Origin: Notoacmeibacter sp.
Lineage (GTDB): Bacteria > Pseudomonadota > Alphaproteobacteria > Rhizobiales > Rhizobiaceae
Direction of reading: 5' to 3'
DNA length: 59,060 bases
NCBI GenBank assembly: GCA_019912385.1
Contig: JAIOIW010000098.1
Coordinates: 1 to 59,060 of the forward strand
Shown here: piece after piece, positions 53,341 to 59,060 of the stretch
Layout of the letters: every line of letters starts with the position of its first letter
How positions within the stretch are numbered: the first letter of the stretch is position 1
Program-made: the position numbers and the translations under genes
The notes under the pieces: generated by a model
What the model saw: the letters and a program-made list of their open reading frames with translations, nothing else
What the model was told of the DNA's origin: nothing
Databases searched by the model: none

Positions 53341-53422
53341 ACACTAGTGTGGTGGATTTGAAATTCGCTTTATTGTTGGATCGAGGTCGCATTGCGAATT
53401 TCAAATCCGAAAACCACACTAG
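53341..53422. repeat. Palindromic repeat unit 1 upstream of murA
   Basis: The left arm CTAGTGTGGT plus GGATTTGAAATTCGC (53344-53368) is the inverted partner of GCGAATTTCAAATCC plus AACCACACTAG (53394-53422), with a few extra bases in the right arm and a roughly 25-base centre. The outer bases ACACTAGTGT (53341-53350) are themselves a perfect palindrome. The unit resembles the small palindromic intergenic elements of rhizobia. Confidence 0.7.
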
Positions 53423-53435
53423 AAAAATTAACTTG

Positions 53436-53510
53436 CTAGTGTCCTGATCGAATCCGAAATCCGCGCGGCGCGTCCGAAAAATGAAGCGGATTTCGGATTC
53501 GGGATACTGG
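53436..53510. repeat. Palindromic repeat unit 2 upstream of murA
   Basis: A perfect 16-base stem pairs 53449-53464 (core GAATCCGAAATCCGC) with 53486-53501 (core GCGGATTTCGGATTC) around 21 bases. The outer flanks CTAGTGTCCT and GGGATACTGG extend it imperfectly. It begins with the same CTAGTGT as unit 1. The unit ends 42 bases before the murA ATG, so it would lie in or near the murA leader. Confidence 0.7.
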
Positions 53511-53552
53511 ATTGCACACCAGGCCGGGACGGATTCCGGGAAAGCGCTTGTC

Positions 53553-54842
53553 ATGGATCGAATTCGCATAACCGGCGGCAATGAACTCAACGGCGTGATT
53601 CCGATTTCGGGCGCCAAGAATGCGGCGCTTCCGCTGATGATCGCGGCGCTCCTGACCAGTGAGACCTTGACGCTGGAAAACGTGCCGCACCTGGCGGATG
53701 TGGAACAGCTTATCCGAATCCTCGGCAATCACGGCGTCGACTATTCCGTCAACGGCCGCCGCCGCTCCCAGGGCAAGGGCTATTCGCGCACGATCCATTT
53801 CACCGCGGGCAACATCGTTGATACGACCGCCCCCTACGAACTGGTATCGAGGATGCGTGCCAGTTTCTGGGTCATTGGCCCGCTTGTCGCGCGCATGGGC
53901 ACGGCCAAGGTCTCGCTGCCGGGCGGTTGCGCCATCGGTACGCGTCCGGTCGATCTCTTCATCGATGGATTGCGGGCGCTCGGCGCGGAAATCGACATCG
54001 AAAGCGGCTATGTGACCGCGAACGCGAAGGCCGGTCTGAGGGGTGCGCGGTTCGTCTTCCCGAAGGTTTCGGTCGGTGCAACGCATGTCCTGATGATGGC
54101 CGCCTCGCTCGCCAGGGGCGAAACCGTTCTGGAAAATGCCGCGCGCGAGCCGGAAGTGGTCAACCTTGCCGATTGCCTGAACGCCATGGGCGCGAAGATT
54201 TCCGGCGCCGGTTCGCCGACGATTACGATTGAGGGGGTCGAGAAACTGGGCGGCGCGCAGATCGAGGTCATTCCCGACCGCATCGAGACGGGAACGTATG
54301 CGATGGCCGTGGCGATGACCGGCGGTGACGTCCTGCTTGAAGGTGCGCGCGCCGACCTGTTGCACGCCGCACTGGGAAAGATAGCCGAGGCGGGCGCGGA
54401 AATCACCGAAACCGATACGGGCATCCGCGTGAGGCGCAACGGCAACGGCATCCGGCCCGTCGACGTCGTAACCGAGCCTTATCCCGGTTTTCCCACTGAC
54501 CTGCAGGCGCAGTTCATGGCGCTGATGACGCGGGCAAACGGTGACTCTCATATAACCGAGACCATCTTCGAAAACCGCTTCATGCATGTGCAGGAACTGG
54601 CGCGCCTGGGCGCGGAGATTTCCCTGTCCGGCCAGACCGCGACCGTTCACGGCGTGGACGAGTTGGAGGGCGCGCAGGTGATGGCGACCGACCTCAGGGC
54701 GTCCGTCTCCCTGGTCATTGCCGGGCTCGCCGCCAAAGGGGTGACCGAGGTCAACCGGGTCTATCATCTCGACCGCGGATTCGAGCGCCTCGAGGAGAAG
54801 CTTACGGGCTGCGGTGCGATGATCGAGCGCGTTTCCGACTGA
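53553..54842 (+). CDS. murA: UDP-N-acetylglucosamine 1-carboxyvinyltransferase MurA
   Basis: A 429-residue EPSP-synthase-fold enzyme for the first committed step of peptidoglycan synthesis. [20 protein letters not shown] and [14 protein letters not shown] open it. The catalytic Cys is in [13 protein letters not shown] near residue 126, the loop that fosfomycin attacks, so the enzyme should be sensitive to that drug in principle. The C-terminal [15 protein letters not shown] is standard. ATG at 53553 is the family start; an in-frame ATG at 53481 lies inside the palindromic repeat and is unlikely. It begins the conserved murA-DUF2948-hisD series. Confidence 0.96.
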   Translation: MDRIRITGGNELNGVIPISGAKNAALPLMIAALLTSETLTLENVPHLADVEQLIRILGNHGVDYSVNGRRRSQGKGYSRTIHFTAGNIVDTTAPYELVSRMRASFWVIGPLVARMGTAKVSLPGGCAIGTRPVDLFIDGLRALGAEIDIESGYVTANAKAGLRGARFVFPKVSVGATHVLMMAASLARGETVLENAAREPEVVNLADCLNAMGAKISGAGSPTITIEGVEKLGGAQIEVIPDRIETGTYAMAVAMTGGDVLLEGARADLLHAALGKIAEAGAEITETDTGIRVRRNGNGIRPVDVVTEPYPGFPTDLQAQFMALMTRANGDSHITETIFENRFMHVQELARLGAEISLSGQTATVHGVDELEGAQVMATDLRASVSLVIAGLAAKGVTEVNRVYHLDRGFERLEEKLTGCGAMIERVSD

Positions 54843-54938
54843 CGGGACCAGTCACCGCATGCCGCTTGGGTTTCGGTTGCGCTGCAGCGAAGAACCCCCT
54901 AACTAGAAAGTGATTTTGCTCCAGCAAGAGCCTTGGCG

Positions 54939-55370
54939 ATGAATGCTTTGAAACTGGTCGCTCTCGATGAGCAGGACCTTCGCATCATATCTGCCCATGT
55001 CCAGGACGCCGTCCTCAAGGTCGGCGACCTGCAGATGCATGCGCGCGGCAGGCGTTTCATCCTCGAGATGAACCGGTTCGTCTGGGAGAAGAAACGCCGG
55101 TTCTTCAGGCCGGTCGGCGAGCGCCGCCGTGCCGTTCTTCATTTCGAGCGCGTGCGATCGGTCAAGGCGATCGGGCTCAACCGTTCCAGGCCGGACGATG
55201 TGCTGAACCTGCTGGCGGTCATCTTCGAGGCGGGCGAGGCTCCGTCGGGCACAATCGTGCTGACCTTTTCCGGTGGCGCGGCGCTCCGCGTGGAGGTGGA
55301 ATGCATCGAGGCGCAACTCGCAGATCTCGGCGCGGCCTGGGAAACCCCGTCGCGTCCCAGTCACGTATAG
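54939..55370 (+). CDS. DUF2948 family protein
   Basis: A 143-residue soluble protein of the DUF2948 family, restricted mostly to alphaproteobacteria and almost always found between murA and hisD. LKLVALDEQDLRIISAHVQD at the start, then DLQMHARGRRFILEMNRFVW (residues about 30-49) and RRRAVLHFERV are family-typical. ATG at 54939 is used; a TTG six bases earlier is possible. Function unknown. hisD begins 18 bases after the stop. Confidence 0.85.
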   Translation: MNALKLVALDEQDLRIISAHVQDAVLKVGDLQMHARGRRFILEMNRFVWEKKRRFFRPVGERRRAVLHFERVRSVKAIGLNRSRPDDVLNLLAVIFEAGEAPSGTIVLTFSGGAALRVEVECIEAQLADLGAAWETPSRPSHV

Positions 55371-55388
55371 GGGGGCAGGCGGGACATC

Positions 55389-56699
55389 ATGGCCAGGACT
55401 TTGATCGCCGCTGATCCGGGCTTCAAGGCGGATTTCGAGGCGTTTCTCGCTTCCAAGAGGGAAGCCTCCGTCGATGTCGGGGAAGCCGTCCGAGAGATCA
55501 TCGATACGGTGAAGCGGGACGGTGACGCCGCCCTTGTGGACTATACGCGTCGCTTCGACAAGGCCGACCTGGAAACACTTGGTATCGCTGTTTCGCCGCA
55601 GGAAATTGCCGCGGCGCTGGAGGTCGTTGATCCGCACACCATGGATGCGCTGAAACTGGCGCGCGATCGCATCCGCTCGCACCATGAGCGCCAGATGCCG
55701 AAGGATGACCGCTATGTCGATCCGATCGGCGTCGAACTGGGGTCCCGCTGGACGGCCGTTGAGGCAGTCGGGCTTTATGTGCCCGGTGGTACGGCAAGCT
55801 ATCCGAGTTCCGTGCTGATGAACGCGGTGCCGGCGAACGTCGCCGGTGTCGAGCGCATCGTCATGGTGGTTCCCGCGCCGGGCGGCGAGATCAACCCTCT
55901 CGTGCTTGCCGCCGCGCACCTTGCCGGCGTTTCCGAGATTTACCGCATTGGCGGCGCCCAGGCGATCGCCGCGCTCGCATTCGGTACCGAGACCATCGTG
56001 CCGGTCGCAAAGATCGTCGGCCCCGGCAATGCCTATGTCGCGGCGGCCAAGCGGCAGGTCTTCGGCACCGTCGGCATCGACATGATCGCCGGTCCGTCGG
56101 AAGTGCTCATCATTGCCGATGCCGCCAACGATCCCGATTGGCTTGCCGCCGATCTTCTGGCCCAGGCCGAACACGACACCGCCGCCCAGTCGATCCTGAT
56201 CACCGACGATGCCGGTTTTGGCGAAGCCGTCGCAGCGGCGGTCGAGCGCCAGCTTGGCCAGTTGCCGCGCGTCGAAACCGCGCGCGCGAGCTGGCGGGAT
56301 TTCGGCGCGGTCATCATCGTCGACGATCTGGAGCAGGCCGTTCCGCTCGCCAACCGCATCGCCGCCGAGCATGTCGAGATCGCGGTCGAAGAGCCGGACG
56401 CGCTGGCGCAGAAAATCCGCAATGCGGGTGCGATCTTCCTCGGCCGCTTTACCCCCGAGGTCATCGGCGACTATGTCGGCGGCTCCAACCATGTGCTGCC
56501 GACAGCCCGCTCGGCCCGGTTTTCCTCGGGCCTCTCGGTGCTTGATTTCGTGAAGCGCACCTCGATCCTGAGACTGGGCCCCGACCAGTTGCGCCAGCTC
56601 GGGCCTGCGGCGATTACGCTCGCCGAGGCGGAGGGCCTTTCGGCCCACGGACGCTCGGTTGCCATCCGCATGAACCTGGCCGGGACGGGCAATGACTGA
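55389..56699 (+). CDS. hisD: Histidinol dehydrogenase HisD
   Basis: A 436-residue zinc enzyme that oxidises histidinol to histidine in two NAD-dependent steps. [21 protein letters not shown] is present in two parts near residue 122; [16 protein letters not shown] near residue 214 and the active-site region AEQVEI-like segment (here [13 protein letters not shown] near residue 323) carry the conserved Glu-His pair; the closing GGSNHVLPT near residue 365 is also family-typical. It lies in the usual alphaproteobacterial place away from the main his operon, and overlaps UPF0262 by 8 bases. Confidence 0.96.
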   Translation: MARTLIAADPGFKADFEAFLASKREASVDVGEAVREIIDTVKRDGDAALVDYTRRFDKADLETLGIAVSPQEIAAALEVVDPHTMDALKLARDRIRSHHERQMPKDDRYVDPIGVELGSRWTAVEAVGLYVPGGTASYPSSVLMNAVPANVAGVERIVMVVPAPGGEINPLVLAAAHLAGVSEIYRIGGAQAIAALAFGTETIVPVAKIVGPGNAYVAAAKRQVFGTVGIDMIAGPSEVLIIADAANDPDWLAADLLAQAEHDTAAQSILITDDAGFGEAVAAAVERQLGQLPRVETARASWRDFGAVIIVDDLEQAVPLANRIAAEHVEIAVEEPDALAQKIRNAGAIFLGRFTPEVIGDYVGGSNHVLPTARSARFSSGLSVLDFVKRTSILRLGPDQLRQLGPAAITLAEAEGLSAHGRSVAIRMNLAGTGND

Positions 56700-57174
56700 T
56701 GCGGCCAACACCGCGCGACTGGTCGATGTCGTCCTGGACGAATCGATCGGCCGCTCGACTCCTGATGTCGAGCACGAGCGCGCTGTGGCGATCTTCGACC
56801 TGGTGGAGGAAAACAGCTTCCGGCCGGTGGGCGACACCGGGATGGGGCCCTACAAGCTCAAGCTGTCGCTGATCGAATCGCGCCTGGTCTTCGAGGTGAT
56901 GCGCGAAAGCGGCGAGGTGGTGATCACCCACATTCTGTCGCTGACGCCTTTTCGGCGGATCGTGAAGGACTACTACATGATCTGCGAGAGCTATTACGAG
57001 GCGATCCGCACATCGAGCCCGACCCAGATCGAGGCGATCGACATGGGCCGGCGCGGGCTGCACAACGAGGGATCGCAGACGCTGATGGATCGCCTTGCCG
57101 GCAAGATCGAAGTGGATTTCGATACCGCCCGCCGGTTGTTCACGCTGGTCTGCGTTCTCCATTGGCGCGGATAA
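56692..57174 (+). CDS. UPF0262 family protein
   Basis: A 160-residue soluble protein of UPF0262, an alphaproteobacterial family with no known activity. [20 protein letters not shown] near the N-terminus, [18 protein letters not shown] and [20 protein letters not shown] are family signatures. It overlaps hisD by 8 bases and is followed 7 bases later by the phosphatase gene, so the three are co-transcribed. Confidence 0.87.
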   Translation: MTDAANTARLVDVVLDESIGRSTPDVEHERAVAIFDLVEENSFRPVGDTGMGPYKLKLSLIESRLVFEVMRESGEVVITHILSLTPFRRIVKDYYMICESYYEAIRTSSPTQIEAIDMGRRGLHNEGSQTLMDRLAGKIEVDFDTARRLFTLVCVLHWRG

Positions 57175-57181
57175 GGTCGTC

Positions 57182-57649
57182 TTGACATCTGCTCGCGACA
57201 TCGCGGATGGCGTCACGGGGCGGGAAAAGACAGGCCCCGGCGCCATCCTTTTTCTGTGCGGCATGAACGCTATCCGCTCGCCGATGGCGGAAGCGCTGGC
57301 GCGCTCCATTCTGCCGGCTGGAACCTATATTGCCTCGGCGGGCGTGCGTCCGGGCGAACGCGACCCCTTCGTCGATGCTGTCCTTGCCGAAAAGGGGCTG
57401 ACGCTCGGCGAACGCCTGCCGCACCATCTCGACGACCTCGAGGACAGCTATTTCGACGTCATTGTCACGCTCGCGCCGGAGGCGCACCACCGCGCGCTCG
57501 AGATGACGCGGACCCAATCCGTGGATGTCGAATACTGGCCCACGGCCGATCCGACGATCGCGCGCGGCACCCGCGAGCAGATCCTGGGCGCCTATCGCGA
57601 GGTGCGCGACGCGCTCGAGCGCCGCATACGCGCGCGTTTCGGCCAATGA
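57182..57649 (+). CDS. Low-molecular-weight phosphatase family protein
   Basis: A 155-residue LMW protein tyrosine phosphatase or arsenate-reductase-like protein. The active-site loop CGMNAIRS (Cys-x5-Arg-Ser) is near residue 26, and DPTIARGTREQILGAY near residue 122 gives the general-acid Asp region in altered form. The start chosen is TTG at 57182, eight bases after the UPF0262 stop; no ATG lies between. Substrate unknown. It belongs to the hisD-infA gene series that is conserved in Hyphomicrobiales. Confidence 0.8.
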   Translation: MTSARDIADGVTGREKTGPGAILFLCGMNAIRSPMAEALARSILPAGTYIASAGVRPGERDPFVDAVLAEKGLTLGERLPHHLDDLEDSYFDVIVTLAPEAHHRALEMTRTQSVDVEYWPTADPTIARGTREQILGAYREVRDALERRIRARFGQ

Positions 57650-57767
57650 GCGACACGAAAATGCGTCGAACAAGGATGTTCACAAGCCGGGCTTATTCAT
57701 ATAGGTTCCGCGCCAAATCCCGGCTGCAAATACTTGCCGGCGCGCACAACAGGAAAACAGGTAACGA

Positions 57768-57986
57768 ATGGCGAAGGAAGAAGTCCTCGAATTTCCCGGT
57801 GTAGTCACCGAACTCCTGCCCAACGCGATGTTTCGCGTGAAGCTCGAGAATGACCACGAAATCATTGCCCATACGGCCGGACGCATGCGCAAGAACCGCA
57901 TCCGCGTGCTGACCGGCGACAAGGTGCTGGTCGAGATGACGCCCTACGATCTCACCAAGGGGCGTATCACCTACCGCTTCAAATAG
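57768..57986 (+). CDS. infA: Translation initiation factor IF-1
   Basis: A 72-residue OB-fold protein that binds the ribosomal A site during initiation. [20 protein letters not shown] opens it, with [20 protein letters not shown] and [12 protein letters not shown] further on; length and ends are exactly standard. It has a 118-base leader after the phosphatase gene, long enough for its own promoter. maf follows. Confidence 0.97.
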   Translation: MAKEEVLEFPGVVTELLPNAMFRVKLENDHEIIAHTAGRMRKNRIRVLTGDKVLVEMTPYDLTKGRITYRFK

Positions 57987-58034
57987 ACCGGCCGTGGCCG
58001 GCCTCCTTCCGCGCGGGACAGGAATGCATTCGCG

Positions 58035-58673
58035 ATGAGCACTTTTCAAAAGCTCGTGCTGGCCTCCGGTTCGCCGCGTCGCGTGGAACTCCTCCAGCAG
58101 GCAGGAATCGAACCCGACCGGCTGTTTCCCGCCGATATCGACGAAACGCCGGAGCGCGCCGAACACCCGCGTTCGCTGGCCAAGCGGCTATGCCGCGTAA
58201 AGGCCGAAAAGGCGCTTGCCGGTTTGAAGGCCGAGGCGGATTTCGAGCCTCCCTTTCTGCTGGCCGCCGATACGGTGGTTTCAGTCGGCCGCCGCATCCT
58301 GCCCAAGGCCGAACTGCTCGACGAGGCGGCCAACAGCCTGCGCCTGCTCTCGGGGCGCAATCACCGCGTCTATACCGGCGTCTGCCTGGTCACGCCTGAG
58401 GGCAAGTTCCGCCAGAAGCTGGTTGAAACGCGCGTGCGCTTCAAGCGTCTTGGCCGCGAGGAACTGGAAAGCTATCTGGCGTCCGGCGAGTGGCGCGGCA
58501 AGGCCGGCGGCTATGCGATCCAGGGATTGGCCGGCACCTTTGTGGTCAAGCTGGTCGGCTCCTACACCAATGTGGTCGGCCTTCCGCTGTATGAAACTGC
58601 CGCGCTGCTGGCCGGCGAGGGCTACCGCGTCCATTTCAGCTGGCTGTCCGGCGCGCACGTGGCGCAGGGCTGA
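58035..58673 (+). CDS. maf: Maf family nucleotide pyrophosphatase
   Basis: A 212-residue Maf/YhdE-like enzyme that hydrolyses non-canonical or modified nucleoside triphosphates such as dTTP, UTP or m7GTP. The N-terminal [20 protein letters not shown] motif and [17 protein letters not shown] near residue 75 with its catalytic Asp are intact; [18 protein letters not shown] near residue 155 completes the site. ATG at 58035 follows GGGACAGGA. It precedes yacG by 5 bases. Confidence 0.94.
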   Translation: MSTFQKLVLASGSPRRVELLQQAGIEPDRLFPADIDETPERAEHPRSLAKRLCRVKAEKALAGLKAEADFEPPFLLAADTVVSVGRRILPKAELLDEAANSLRLLSGRNHRVYTGVCLVTPEGKFRQKLVETRVRFKRLGREELESYLASGEWRGKAGGYAIQGLAGTFVVKLVGSYTNVVGLPLYETAALLAGEGYRVHFSWLSGAHVAQG

Positions 58674-58678
58674 GACGC

Positions 58679-58888
58679 ATGTCTTCGGCCGGCGAAAGCA
58701 AGAAGGTCGTGACGCCGCTGAGGCCGCCCCGGCCCTGTCCGGAATGCGGCCGGCCGTCGGCGCGCGAAACCTTTCCGTTCTGCTCCTCGCGGTGCAAGAA
58801 CATCGACCTCAACCGCTGGCTTTCCGGCTCCTACGCCATTCCCGTGACCGAGGCGGAGGAAAACACCGCCGATGAGGGAGGAGAATGA
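58679..58888 (+). CDS. yacG: DNA gyrase inhibitor YacG (zinc-binding)
   Basis: A 69-residue zinc-ribbon protein. [20 protein letters not shown] (residues about 20-39) holds all four zinc ligands. [18 protein letters not shown] is the family's second signature. E. coli YacG binds GyrB and blocks gyrase. It follows maf by 5 bases, the usual arrangement in Hyphomicrobiales. The C-terminal tail is acidic. Confidence 0.93.
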   Translation: MSSAGESKKVVTPLRPPRPCPECGRPSARETFPFCSSRCKNIDLNRWLSGSYAIPVTEAEENTADEGGE

Positions 58889-58970
58889 GGTTTGCATGCC
58901 GTGCGACGTAGCGCGGCGACGTCCGGAAATGGCGAGTTTGCCGTGCGTGGTGAAAAATATGATCAGGCGC

Positions 58971-58998
58971 TTGCCACCGCCTTTTCTCGTGATATAAC
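58971..58998 (+). promoter_or_regulatory. Sigma-70-like promoter after yacG
   Basis: TTGCCA (58971-58976) and TATAAC (58993-58998) lie 16 bases apart, pointing right. The gene it would drive begins beyond the window end; a stable RNA such as a tRNA is a fair guess from the strength of the boxes and the lack of a reading frame. Confidence 0.4.
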
Positions 58999-59060
58999 CG
59001 CCGCGTTCCGCTGGCGGAGAGCCAACGCCGACGGCGGAAAGAAGGCGGCAAGGCCGCCGG

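Noticed and set aside
57988-58001. CCGGCC/GGCCGG hairpin between infA and maf
   Set aside because: The loop would be only two bases and there is no T-run, so it is not a convincing terminator.

Overview
The window reads as chromosome from a high-GC alphaproteobacterium of the order Hyphomicrobiales (Rhizobiales), most like the Mesorhizobium/Phyllobacteriaceae side. This is inferred from gene order and protein flavour (murA-DUF2948-hisD-UPF0262-phosphatase-infA-maf-yacG; clpP-clpX-lon-hup; phnF/phnGHIJKL), not from a database search. Coding density is high, genes often overlap by ATGA or GTGA, and several starts are TTG or GTG.

Layout. (1) 0-4.7 kb: metabolic genes (enoyl-CoA hydratase-like, VOC, CoA-binding, LysE exporter, O-acetylhomoserine sulfhydrylase, DUF1194). 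(2) 4.7-10.9 kb: a strongly structured 760-base gap, then clpP, clpX, lon and an HU gene; clpP has a good RpoH-type promoter candidate. (3) 10.9-26.6 kb: a phosphorus-starvation block. Divergent phnF faces phnGHIJKL and a hexapeptide transferase, then phnCDE1E2, a DUF1045 2H-phosphoesterase-like gene, phnM and phnN, then at once plcP-btaA-btaB for replacing phospholipids with betaine lipid. PHO-box-like repeats with exact 11-base periodicity precede phnG, phnC and plcP, and a weaker one precedes the DUF1045 gene. The block links phosphonate scavenging and membrane-lipid remodelling. (4) 26.6-31.9 kb: an RND efflux pair divergent from its TetR regulator, with a perfect 13-base inverted repeat operator. 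(5) 32-37 kb: tRNA-Val, tRNA-Asp, a hydrolase, an HhH protein, an L,D-transpeptidase, an FNR-type regulator and a sugar kinase. (6) 36,990-52,871: a genomic island in tRNA-Thr(GGT). The intact tRNA is at the right end and a 49-base copy of its 3' part (47/49 identical) is at the left end. It carries a tightly coupled chemotaxis operon (STAS-cheY-cheA-cheW-mcp-small ORF-cheW-cheR-cheB-MCP-like protein), a PAS-GGDEF-EAL protein with a FixL-like PAS domain, and decayed IS630, IS110, IS3 and IS21 pieces; no intact integrase is present. (7) 52.9-59 kb: conserved chromosome (DUF4169, murA, DUF2948, hisD, UPF0262, a low-molecular-weight phosphatase, infA, maf, yacG), with two palindromic repeat units before murA.

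The most interesting material is the joined phn-plcP-bta regulon, the tRNA-Thr island with its self-contained chemosensory system and odd soluble partner protein, and a possible haem-PAS cyclic-di-GMP enzyme next to it.
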